From Candidatus Dadabacteria bacterium (GTDB lineage Bacteria; Bdellovibrionota_C; UBA2361; J135), in the NCBI GenBank assembly GCA_003694225.1, contig RFKT01000127.1, forward strand, positions 1 to 5,704: a DNA stretch of 5,704 nucleotides, read 5' to 3'. Positions 1 to 5,704 of the stretch are shown one piece after another. The notes below the pieces were generated by a model that was not told where the DNA came from, ran no database searches, and worked only from the letters and a program-made list of their open reading frames with translations. Within the stretch, counting starts at the first letter, position 1. Each line of letters opens with the position of its first letter. Made by a program: the position numbers and the translations under genes.

Positions 1-121
1 CCCGCACGAAACCCCCCTCTGCAAGCTAGAGACTTACGCTCCATAGGTCGAGATGCGGGGCTCCTTTGAGCTTACGCTTTGCCTAAAAGAGTATTAGGAC
101 AGAATCTGCACAAGACTATGT
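1..121. other. Left-edge segment without a supportable gene
   Basis: This stretch lies downstream of the minus-strand nucleotidyltransferase stop and runs off the window. It contains a 5-bp inverted repeat (CCTAA at 82-86, TTAGG at 94-98, 7-nt loop) with no following T-run, so it is not a convincing terminator. CCCGCA at 1-6 can pair with TGCGGG at 54-59, and the octamer CTTACGCT occurs at 33-40 and 71-78. Two short open frames touch the edge: a plus-strand frame from base 1 to a TGA at 67-69, which could be the tail of an upstream gene, and a minus-strand ATG at 44 running off the edge. Neither is long enough to call. I could not match the segment to tRNA, tmRNA, RNase P RNA or SRP RNA. Confidence 0.4.
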
Positions 122-560
122 TTAGCTTGATAAGAGTTTTTCTAGATCGGCTAAGTCTTGGGGGCGGTTTAAAGCCTTTTTTAGTTTCACTAAAGTTTGT
201 TTAGAAACGAAGTATGCGTAAGTGCCTCCGAGATCGCATTTTACCTTTTTTGACCAAGCTGTTTTAAAGGTGCTTCCTTTAACTTTATTTATAATGTCAA
301 CCCTTAAAGGGGGAACTCCAAAAACAAAGATCAATCCTGGCTTGGCCGATTCGTCTACTGTTAGATTATCCGTAGGAGCTCCAAACTGGTTAAGTGCCTT
401 TAGTACTTTCTTTGCGTTAGCAGGTGAGGCCTCAATCCAGATATCGAGATCCTTAGTATATCGTGGCTCTGTGTAATTTATAACCGCATAGCCGCCGATG
501 ACTAGATATCTCCTTATTGTCGTTTAAGCACCGCAGTAGATCTAAGTAATCTTGATACAT
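122..560 (-). pseudogene. Small MNT-like nucleotidyltransferase, frameshifted near the N-terminus
   Basis: The main frame reads from the TAA at 122-124 back to an in-frame stop at 524-526. It carries a nucleotidyltransferase core: RYLVIGGYAV (about 511-482) with the Gly-Gly motif, TKDLDIWI (about 457-434) with the metal-binding DxD, and LRVDII with a likely third acidic residue. A conserved-looking tail, RPQDLADLEKL, follows. This frame has no ATG, GTG or TTG before these motifs; the TTG at 334 would delete both, so it is not the real start. The missing N-terminus (MYQDYLDLLRCLNDNK) is in another frame from the ATG at 560. Joining the frames after that Lys (codon 513-515) by skipping the G at 512 restores a protein of about 145 residues, close to the usual size of small DxD nucleotidyltransferases. 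Likely causes are a 2-bp loss in a Val codon, a 1-bp gain, or a sequencing error; recoding is less likely. Unshifted translation from 560 ends at 453-455 after 35 residues. Relatives include MNT/AbiEii-type enzymes that transfer nucleotides to proteins, tRNA or small molecules. The substrate here is unknown. Confidence 0.75.
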
Positions 561-792
561 CCTCGTATGACCTTCCTTGCATCTTTAAAGCTTGGTCGAT
601 AAGCGATCTTGTCTCCTTAAACTTTTCCTCAGTTGTCTTGTCTTTCCAGTAGTTGAGCGCCTGTAGAGGGTCAAAATCTTCAATCTTTCCTTTGAATAAG
701 AGTGACCAAGCCTTCCCCTTTTTGCCCATGTGCCGATAATACCAGCTATAGGGATAATATAGGATACCCAGAAAGTTTCTCGGGAGATACAA
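514..792 (-). CDS. Small hypothetical protein overlapping the nucleotidyltransferase gene
   Basis: This is a 92-residue protein that I do not recognise. The longest form begins with TTG at 792. An ATG at 729 (starting MGKKGKAW) gives 71 residues and is a plausible alternative; neither has a clear Shine-Dalgarno sequence. The N-terminal extra part is rich in aromatic residues (FLGILYYPYSWYY) but too short for a sure membrane segment and may not be translated. The rest is charged and looks helical: a Trp/Lys/Glu-rich stretch (LNYWKDKTTEEKFKETR) followed by a region ending in RLLRSTAVLKRQ. Its last 47 bp overlap the start of the frameshifted nucleotidyltransferase in another frame, and it begins 29 bp after the response-regulator stop. 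The tight overlap suggests it works with the nucleotidyltransferase, perhaps as a partner or inhibitor, but this is inference from position only. No catalytic motif is visible. Confidence 0.6.
   Translation of the reverse strand: MYLPRNFLGILYYPYSWYYRHMGKKGKAWSLLFKGKIEDFDPLQALNYWKDKTTEEKFKETRSLIDQALKMQGRSYEDVSRLLRSTAVLKRQ
571..578 (-). promoter_or_regulatory. Ribosome-binding site supporting the ATG at 560
   Basis: On the minus strand AAGGAAGG lies 10 nt before the ATG at 558-560, inside the 3' end of the upstream small gene. It is a good Shine-Dalgarno match and supports translation of the nucleotidyltransferase starting at 560 rather than at the later TTG at 334. Its position inside the upstream frame suggests translational coupling of the two genes. 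Confidence 0.5.
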
Positions 793-798
793 GGGGTT

Positions 799-815
799 GG
801 TTTCCAGAGAAAACC
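799..815 (-). other. Small hairpin between regulator and hypothetical gene
   Basis: On the minus strand GGTTTTC and GGAAACC can form a 7-bp stem with one G-U pair and a 3-nt loop. It lies between the response-regulator stop at 822 and the TTG at 792. No T-run follows, so it is not a standard intrinsic terminator. It might slow ribosomes or mark an RNA processing point, or be chance. Confidence 0.25.
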
Positions 816-821
816 GGAGCT

Positions 822-2198
822 TTATTTATCTTTATTTCTAGCAAGTATCCGGCGCAAGGTTGTCCGATCTAGGCCGAGTGACTTTGCTGCCTGCACTTGG
901 TTATTGTTGTGTTTGGCTAAGGCATTATTTATAAGGCTTAACTTGTATTGCTCAACTAAATCCCTAAATGTTGCATCAGGCTTTTCAGAAACGGCACTAC
1001 CTTCGGAGCCTACAGTTATATCAGACTGCGATATGGAAGAGCTTCTTTTAAATTGGGCCCTATAGGCCGCACTTTCCACTACGCTTTGAAGCTCCCGGAT
1101 ATTGCCAGGCCAATGGTAGCCTTTAAGGGTCGAGATGGCAGACGCTTCAAACCTGAAAACAGAAAGCTCTTCTCTCTCTCTCAAGGAAGTAAGGAAATAA
1201 TCTGCAAGCTCCGGGATGTCTTCAATACGCAAGCGAAGGGGAGGCAAATGGATTTTCTCGTGGGCTATCCTGTGATAAAAATCCTTCCGGAGCTTTCCCT
1301 CTTTAAGCAACTGTTCTATCTCTCTATTGGTGGCGCAGATAAGCCTAAAATCTACCTCTCTCTCCTCATTTGATCCGAGAGGCCTATATTTTTTGTCCTG
1401 CAAGACACCCAGAAGCGCAACTTGAGTTTCATGAGGGAGTTCATCTATCTCATCGAGGAAGAGGGTTCCTCCATCCGCTTCTTCCAATAGCCCTTTTCGC
1501 TCCTGATCTGCTCCTGTAAAAGCTCCTTTGACGTGGCCAAAGAGATCGCTGTTAACAAGGTCGGGTGTGGTAAAATTTGGTTGATACCTAACAAGTTTTC
1601 CCTTATTCCTTGTGCTAATCCTATGTATAGCTTGGGCGCAAAGCCCCTTGCCTGTGCCCGTTTCTCCCGTAATAAGCACAGATTGGTTTGTGGTGGCAAG
1701 AAATCTTATTGTGTCGCGAATCTGCTTTATCTCAGCAGAAGATCCGATAATGCCAAGGGACGTATTCTTGTCAGAGGAGGCTTCTTGAAGCTCTCGGAAT
1801 CTCCTTTTAAGGGAATTCTGTCTTATCCCATCTTGAACAAGTATAGCCAGATGGGGGATATTGGCTGGCTTTTCTATAAAGCTTATAGCTCCAAGCTTAA
1901 GGGCACGCACACCATTTTCTACAGTTCCATATCCTGTAAGAACAATTACGCTTAAGTCTGGGTGCTGAGATAGCATTGACTCAAGTAAGGAAAACCCGCT
2001 TTCAGGTCCGATCTGTTCATTTAAGCAGAGATCTAAGATTGCAACAGGGTATTGCTTATCATTAAGCATAGAAAGAGCGCTCTGTTCTGAAGCTGCAAGG
2101 TCGCAGTGAAGAGGGTTAATCTCTGTTTTTAGGGCTTTGGCTAGGCTTGAAGCAGCTTCCGATTCGTCGTCAATGATGAGTATATTTGGAGAATCCAT
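822..2198 (-). CDS. Sigma-54-dependent response regulator, NtrC family
   Basis: This 458-residue cytoplasmic transcription activator has the usual NtrC layout and length. The receiver domain (about 1-125) has the acidic pair D10/D11, phospho-acceptor D56 in ILDLCL, T88 and K110 in EKP, so it should accept phosphate. The AAA+ domain (about 148-380) has Walker A GETGTGKG at 178-185, the sigma-54-contacting GAFTGA loop at 225-230, Walker B TLFLDEID at 245-252, likely arginine fingers R304 and R310, and WPGNIREL at 363-370. A Fis-type helix-turn-helix ends the protein (about 410-456, with QVQAAKSLGLDRTTLRRIL). All key residues for ATP-driven opening of sigma-54 promoters are present. A small departure is NSDLFGHVKGAFTGA, where the family usually has ESELFGHEKGAFTGA. 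The ATG at 2198 follows the kinase-like gene by 14 bp, with a weak AGG nine bases upstream, so the two are probably co-transcribed. Target promoters are not evident here; no GG-N10-GC element was found in the intergenic region. Confidence 0.95.
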   Translation of the reverse strand: MDSPNILIIDDESEAASSLAKALKTEINPLHCDLAASEQSALSMLNDKQYPVAILDLCLNEQIGPESGFSLLESMLSQHPDLSVIVLTGYGTVENGVRALKLGAISFIEKPANIPHLAILVQDGIRQNSLKRRFRELQEASSDKNTSLGIIGSSAEIKQIRDTIRFLATTNQSVLITGETGTGKGLCAQAIHRISTRNKGKLVRYQPNFTTPDLVNSDLFGHVKGAFTGADQERKGLLEEADGGTLFLDEIDELPHETQVALLGVLQDKKYRPLGSNEEREVDFRLICATNREIEQLLKEGKLRKDFYHRIAHEKIHLPPLRLRIEDIPELADYFLTSLREREELSVFRFEASAISTLKGYHWPGNIRELQSVVESAAYRAQFKRSSSISQSDITVGSEGSAVSEKPDATFRDLVEQYKLSLINNALAKHNNNQVQAAKSLGLDRTTLRRILARNKDK

Positions 2199-2212
2199 AT
2201 TTTACTGCCTAA

Positions 2213-2878
2213 TCATAATTTAGTTTCAGTGTTTCCGAAGGAAATTTCTACCTTTAGCCATCCTTCCGAAAGAGTTATCTTAACCTTGCCACCAACGCTT
2301 AGCAAAACTTCGTCAAGCAGAGGGGGGAATGGCGTTTGTTGGCCTAGACTTTCATTTAATAGGTATGTAAAGGATTCCCAAGATGAGCCTTCAATCGCCC
2401 CTTTTAGGTTGGAAGATAGCCGGGAAGAAAATATAATTTCTTTGGTGTTGTTTGCGCAGTTAATCTTCACAGACGAATTCTCCTTGACTACAATTCCCTC
2501 CAACAGCGATCTTATTTGGGAAAACACTAAAGAGACGGCCTCCTCTGAAAGAGGCAGCTCTATCTCTTGGGTGGAACCATCTGATAGCTCAGCGCCGTAG
2601 AGATTTGACAGCCTTTCTCCGGTCACAGTGCTAAGGCGGGCACCGTGTGGTTTGACGCAATCTATAATGGATACACATTCCTTTAGAAGGGTGCTTACAA
2701 GGCTTACCTGCCTCTTTATTGCATTAAGTTCTTCTGACGGGGCTATAGAGTTTAGGTAGGTGACTGTATTTGAGATAACTGCTAAAGGGGTTCTTACCTT
2801 GTGGGAGAACCCGTAAAGGAGATATGTAAGGCTTGGATAGTCCATATTGCCGTTTGTATTAGTGCCGTTTTGCCGCAC
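2213..2878 (-). CDS. Histidine-kinase-like protein with degenerate ATP-binding domain
   Basis: This is a 221-residue soluble protein with no signal peptide, membrane segment or sensor domain. Residues about 15-75 resemble a DHp dimerisation/phosphotransfer domain: FSHKVRTPLAVI places the candidate phospho-His at H26, and a second helix (KRQVSLVSTLLKECVSII) follows. The residue after the His is Lys27, not the Glu/Asp normally needed for kinase activity, while Thr30 at the phosphatase position is kept. Residues about 110-215 can be laid over a HATPase fold, ending LLDEVLLSVGGKVKITLSEG like the usual end of that domain. However, the N-box Asn, the DxGxG box and the G2 glycines are not recognisable. 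It therefore may be a phosphotransferase of ChpT type, a phosphatase or a pseudokinase for the regulator encoded 14 bp downstream. The start is GTG at 2878 or ATG at 2845. Neither has a good Shine-Dalgarno sequence, and a stop at 2888-2890 rules out a longer form. The two-component role is likely; the biochemical activity is uncertain. Confidence 0.75.
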   Translation of the reverse strand: MRQNGTNTNGNMDYPSLTYLLYGFSHKVRTPLAVISNTVTYLNSIAPSEELNAIKRQVSLVSTLLKECVSIIDCVKPHGARLSTVTGERLSNLYGAELSDGSTQEIELPLSEEAVSLVFSQIRSLLEGIVVKENSSVKINCANNTKEIIFSSRLSSNLKGAIEGSSWESFTYLLNESLGQQTPFPPLLDEVLLSVGGKVKITLSEGWLKVEISFGNTETKL

Positions 2879-3087
2879 AATTGCTAGCTAGGTTAAAACA
2901 AAACAGATGCTAATACCAATTGTCTACACGCCTCTATGTAGCGGACCAAAGGCAGTAAAACATGGTTTTATAGCCGTGTAGTTCGGTTCGCTTATTTTGG
3001 TTTATTGTATATTATTCAATCGGTTCAAAGGGGGTATTGTAGTGTTGTTTTCTGTAAATTGGTCTGGTTTGAAAGGGGTTTGAAGAT
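2879..3087. promoter_or_regulatory. Divergent intergenic region between the regulator operon and gatCAB
   Basis: These 209 bp separate the minus-strand two-component genes from plus-strand gatC and must hold both promoters. For gatC, TATATT at 3008-3013 is a reasonable sigma-70 -10 box, about 75 bp before the start codon, but no good -35 box is at the standard distance. For the minus-strand operon, TAGACA and TTGGTA-like hexamers near 2915-2926 could be -35 elements, with only poor -10 matches. No sigma-54 element (GG-N10-GC) was seen on either strand, so self-activation by the NtrC-like protein through sigma-54 is not supported here. No tRNA or small ORF was recognised. Confidence 0.45.
2924..2981. 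repeat. Inverted repeat CTACACG...CGTGTAG with an inner half-site
   Basis: CTACACG at 2924-2930 is the exact reverse complement of CGTGTAG at 2975-2981. A third TGTAG copy at 2937-2941 can pair with CTACA at 2924-2928 across an 8-nt loop. Placed between divergent genes, such sites could bind a dimeric regulator, including the adjacent Fis-type HTH protein. The repeats are short and chance is possible. Confidence 0.3.
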
Positions 3088-3372
3088 ATGGTCTCAAAAG
3101 AAGAGGTGTATAAGATCGCTCAATTAGCAAGAATCGGTATTACTGAGGAAGAAGCCCAGAGATTTTCAGAGGAGTTATCATCCATATTAGATCATGTAAA
3201 GAAATTGGATTCAGTGGATGTCTCATCAGTTGAGCCTATGACTCACGTGCATGGCTCTTTTAATTTTTTTAGAAGCGATAGGGTGGAGGATTCTTTTCCT
3301 ATAGAAGATGTCCTAGCTAATGCTCCTGATACAAATGGCCAGTTTTTTAAGGTTCCAATCATTAAGGGGTAA
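3088..3372 (+). CDS. gatC: Aspartyl/glutamyl-tRNA amidotransferase subunit C
   Basis: This 94-residue protein is the small subunit of GatCAB. It wraps around GatA and GatB to stabilise the complex and has no active site of its own. The sequence shows the standard GatC pattern: an N-terminal helical part with VYKIAQLARIGITEEEA and an EELSSILDHVKKLDSVD stretch, VEPMTHVHG in the middle, and a C-terminal segment with RSDRVED, VLANAPD and GQFFKVPIIKG. Length is normal for the family. The ATG at 3088 is preceded by AAAGGGG at 3072-3078, 9 nt upstream, a strong ribosome-binding site. It is first in the gatC-gatA-gatB operon, 34 bp before gatA. Confidence 0.97.
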   Translation: MVSKEEVYKIAQLARIGITEEEAQRFSEELSSILDHVKKLDSVDVSSVEPMTHVHGSFNFFRSDRVEDSFPIEDVLANAPDTNGQFFKVPIIKG

Positions 3373-3406
3373 TAAGCAGCAGTTGTAAGAGATAGGGGGA
3401 AAGTTT

Positions 3407-4882
3407 ATGCGTGAAGATATTGCATTTTGGGAGATAGAGGCTCTTCGAAGAGGCCTTTTAGAGGGAGAGTTTTCCTCAAAGGAGCTTGTGGCTCTTTTTT
3501 TAGACCGGATAGAGCGGTTTAAATCATTAAATGCCTTTGTAAGGCTGTGCGATGATGCCATGAAAGAGGCGGAAAAAGCCGATGTCTTGTTAAAAGATCC
3601 GGTACAGAGAAAACGGAAACCTCTTTTGGGGATACCAGTAGCCCTTAAAGACGTAATACTTACAAAGGGAGTCACTACAACAGCATGTAGCAGGATCCTA
3701 TCCAACTTCTTGCCTCCATATAGCGCTACCGTAACGACTAAATTGCAAGAAGCTGGCGCTATTATTATCGGCAAGACAAATATGGATGAATTTGCAATGG
3801 GTTCATCCAATGAAAACTCCTATTTTGGCGCCGTAAAAAACCCATGGGATACAGAACGGGTTCCCGGCGGCTCCAGCGGAGGCTCTGCAGTGTGTGTCTC
3901 GGCGCGGCTGGCTCCAGCTGCTTTAGGCTCTGATACTGGAGGATCTATACGCCAACCCGCATCCTTTTGCGGTGTAGTTGGAATAAAACCGACCTATGGC
4001 CGCGTGAGCAGATATGGGATAGTGGCGTTTGCCTCTTCTCTTGATCAGGTAGGGACATTTGCAGGCACTGTAAAGGATGCGGCTGAGGTTATGGAGGTCA
4101 TATCCGGCTTTGACAGAAATGATTCCACTTCCGTTGAGATGGAGGTCCCCAAATATTCAGCAAGCCTTACCGGCGACATATCAGGGATAAGAATAGGCGT
4201 TCCAAAAGAATACTTTGTGGGAGGAATCGATGCAGAGGTTTCTGATAGCATTAAAAAGGCGTTAACTTTATTTGAGAAGATGGGCGCTAGGATAGTTGAT
4301 ATTTCTCTGCCGCATACAGAATATGCCTTGGCTGTTTATTATATTATCGCTCCTGCTGAGGCATCTTCGAATTTAGCCCGGTATGACGGTATAAGGTACG
4401 GAGTGCGGGCTGAAGGCGCTAACGACCTTATAGATCTCTATTATAAGACACGGAGCGAAGGGTTTGGTCCAGAGGTAAAGCGTAGGATAATGCTTGGAAC
4501 CTATGTGCTTTCTAGCGGCTATTACGATGCGTATTACCTCAAGGCCCAGAAGGTAAGGGCTCTTGTAGCCGGCGACTTTAAAGAGGCATTTGATAATCAG
4601 TGTGATGTGATTGTCTGTCCCGTTGCTCCTACCACAGCCTTTAAGCTTGGCGATAAGGTTGATGATCCTGTTAAGATGTATCTAAATGACATATTTACAA
4701 TACCAGTAAGCCTTGCCGGACTCCCAGGTTTAAGCTTGCCGTGCGACTTTGATTCAAAAGGCCTTCCTGTAGGGCTTCAGATTGTGGGCAACGCCTTTGA
4801 TGAAGAAACAGTCTTTAAGGTAGCATATGCCTTTGAATGTGAGGCAGGGCTTAAAGGGAAACATCCCAAGATGGTAACTTAA
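3407..4882 (+). CDS. gatA: Glu-tRNA(Gln)/Asp-tRNA(Asn) amidotransferase subunit A
   Basis: This 491-residue amidase-signature enzyme hydrolyses glutamine and sends the ammonia through a tunnel to GatB, which amidates Glu-tRNA(Gln) or Asp-tRNA(Asn). The Ser-cisSer-Lys triad is intact: K81 in ALKDV, S156 in the PGGSSGGS motif, and nucleophile S180 in DTGGSIRQP. The sequence between and around these ([38 protein letters not shown]) is characteristic of GatA rather than of other amidases, and the full length is usual. The C-terminal region with [11 protein letters not shown] and GLPVGLQI is also conserved. A strong AGGGGGA at 3394-3400 precedes the ATG by 6 nt. The stop lies 12 bp before gatB. 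Its presence implies that the cell lacks GlnRS and/or AsnRS, but which one cannot be told here. Confidence 0.98.
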   Translation: MREDIAFWEIEALRRGLLEGEFSSKELVALFLDRIERFKSLNAFVRLCDDAMKEAEKADVLLKDPVQRKRKPLLGIPVALKDVILTKGVTTTACSRILSNFLPPYSATVTTKLQEAGAIIIGKTNMDEFAMGSSNENSYFGAVKNPWDTERVPGGSSGGSAVCVSARLAPAALGSDTGGSIRQPASFCGVVGIKPTYGRVSRYGIVAFASSLDQVGTFAGTVKDAAEVMEVISGFDRNDSTSVEMEVPKYSASLTGDISGIRIGVPKEYFVGGIDAEVSDSIKKALTLFEKMGARIVDISLPHTEYALAVYYIIAPAEASSNLARYDGIRYGVRAEGANDLIDLYYKTRSEGFGPEVKRRIMLGTYVLSSGYYDAYYLKAQKVRALVAGDFKEAFDNQCDVIVCPVAPTTAFKLGDKVDDPVKMYLNDIFTIPVSLAGLPGLSLPCDFDSKGLPVGLQIVGNAFDEETVFKVAYAFECEAGLKGKHPKMVT

Positions 4883-4894
4883 AGAGATAAGCAG

Positions 4895-5704
4895 ATGGAA
4901 TACGAAGCAGTTATAGGCCTAGAGGTTCACGCACAGCTTACGACTAATTCCAAGATCTTTTCTGGATCGTCTGCTGAGTACGGCAAAGGCCCTAATGAGC
5001 TTTGCGACCCTATAACCCTCGGTTTGCCGGGCGCTCTGCCGGTTACTAACAAGACTGTTGTCGAATATGCGATTATGCTTGGTCTTGCCACGAATTGCGA
5101 GATTAGGAAATCAAACAGATTTGCTAGAAAACACTATTTTTATCCCGATCTCCCCAAGGGCTATCAGATCTCGCAGTTTGAAGAGCCTATATGCGAGAGA
5201 GGCTTTGTCGAGGTTAGATTCGGCGATACAGTTAGGGCTATCGGTATAAAGAGGATCCATATGGAGGAAGATGCTGGGAAGAATATTCATGATAGCCGAA
5301 CGGGTACGTCTTTGATAGATCTTAATCGCGCAGGAGTCCCACTATTGGAGATAGTCTCTGAGCCTGACTTGAGAACTCCCACAGAGGCTTCCGCATACTT
5401 AAAAACCCTTCGTACAATCCTTAGATACCTTGATATCTGTGACGGTAACATGGAAGAAGGGAGCCTGCGGTGCGATGCTAATGTATCTGTAAGGCCTGTA
5501 GGAGAAGAGAAGTACGGAATCAGAACGGAGCTTAAAAACATAAATTCATTTAAGTTTGTAGAGAAAGCTCTTGAGTATGAAATAGCGCGCCAGATTGCTG
5601 TTCTGAAACAGGGAGGAGAAGTCGTTCAAGAAACGAGACTTTTTGATAGCGACTCTGGTACCACTCATCCTATGAGGACTAAGGAAGAGTCTTCTGATTA
5701 TCGA
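4895..5704 (+). CDS. gatB: Glu-tRNA(Gln)/Asp-tRNA(Asn) amidotransferase subunit B (N-terminal part)
   Basis: The frame is open from the ATG at 4895 to the window end, giving 270 codons; full GatB proteins are about 475-500 residues, so the C-terminal part, including the tRNA-binding tail and YqeY-like domain, lies outside. GatB phosphorylates the carboxyl group of the mischarged aminoacyl-tRNA and amidates it with ammonia from GatA. Conserved elements are [10 protein letters not shown] at 6-15 with E10 and H12, [13 protein letters not shown] at 82-94, HMEEDAGK at 122-129 with E124/E125 of the metal site, and the family signature [13 protein letters not shown] at 141-153. TELKNINSF at 211-219 is also typical. 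In the zinc-knuckle position of many GatBs (FCxC...CPxC) this protein has FSGS and CDPI, leaving one Cys, so that knuckle is absent, as in some other bacterial lineages. Only a weak AGAG at 4883-4886 precedes the start; coupling to gatA translation is likely. Confidence 0.97.
   Translation, partial: MEYEAVIGLEVHAQLTTNSKIFSGSSAEYGKGPNELCDPITLGLPGALPVTNKTVVEYAIMLGLATNCEIRKSNRFARKHYFYPDLPKGYQISQFEEPICERGFVEVRFGDTVRAIGIKRIHMEEDAGKNIHDSRTGTSLIDLNRAGVPLLEIVSEPDLRTPTEASAYLKTLRTILRYLDICDGNMEEGSLRCDANVSVRPVGEEKYGIRTELKNINSFKFVEKALEYEIARQIAVLKQGGEVVQETRLFDSDSGTTHPMRTKEESSDYR

Noticed and set aside
1..60. tRNA or tmRNA fragment at the left edge
   Set aside because: No acceptor stem, T-arm consensus or tag-peptide pattern could be laid onto either strand.
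122..334. A 70-residue minus-strand protein starting at TTG 334
   Set aside because: This start removes the GG and DxD nucleotidyltransferase motifs, which continue in the same frame upstream to 523. It is the C-terminal half of the frameshifted gene.
799..815. Intrinsic terminator after the response regulator
   Set aside because: The stem contains a G-U pair, has a 3-nt loop and lacks a downstream T-run on the minus strand.
1171..1182. (TC)6 dinucleotide tract as a possible phase-variation site
   Set aside because: It encodes Arg-Glu repeats inside the AAA+ part of the response regulator, the frame is intact, and six units is too short to claim slippage-based switching.
1053..1955. Plus-strand open frames opposite the response regulator (1053-1373 and 1533-1955)
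   Set aside because: They lie antisense to a well-supported NtrC-family gene and show no recognisable motif; they are shadows of its codon pattern.
2229..2600. Plus-strand open frame opposite the kinase-like gene
   Set aside because: Its Ser/Pro-rich translation has no domain features, while the opposite strand shows an H-box and operon spacing with the regulator.
2879..3087. Sigma-54 (-24/-12) promoter for the regulator operon
   Set aside because: No GG-N10-GC pair with reasonable flanking bases was found on either strand.
5058..5249. Plus-strand 63-residue open frame inside gatB
   Set aside because: It is an out-of-frame shadow; the gatB frame through the same bases encodes conserved family motifs.

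Overview
The window comes from a bacterial chromosome with moderately AT-leaning genes that often use AGA/AGG and ATA codons. It holds two divergent gene groups separated by a 209-bp intergenic region. The lineage cannot be fixed from the sequence. A gatCAB operon means Gln-tRNA and/or Asn-tRNA is made by transamidation. An NtrC-class activator with an intact GAFTGA loop means the cell has sigma-54. Together these suit a Gram-negative-type or uncultivated deep-branching bacterium better than any named genus, but this is inference.

Left half, minus strand, read from about 2878 down to 122. The order is: a short soluble histidine-kinase-like protein with an H-box but a degenerate ATP-binding half (2213-2878); a complete sigma-54-dependent response regulator with REC, AAA+ and Fis-type HTH domains (822-2198); a small unrecognised protein (514-792); and a small MNT-like nucleotidyltransferase that overlaps it by 47 bp and is interrupted by a frameshift near its N-terminus (122-560). 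Gaps are 14 bp between kinase-like gene and regulator, and 29 bp between regulator and small ORF (92 bp if its later ATG is used), so all four may be one transcript. Positions 1-121 hold no gene I can support.

Right half, plus strand, from 3088 to the window end: gatC, gatA and the first 270 codons of gatB. Together they encode the heterotrimeric tRNA-dependent amidotransferase GatCAB. GatA releases ammonia from glutamine, GatB activates the mischarged Glu-tRNA(Gln) or Asp-tRNA(Asn), and GatC holds the two together. These are ordinary housekeeping genes with intact catalytic motifs.

The most interesting material is on the left: a two-component pair whose 'kinase' seems unable to bind ATP, and next to it a small-ORF/nucleotidyltransferase pair with an overlapping start and a frameshift. 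The nucleotidyltransferase is easily missed, because its conserved GG and DxD motifs lie upstream of the first conventional start codon in their own reading frame. No mobile element, CRISPR array, tRNA or rRNA was recognised.
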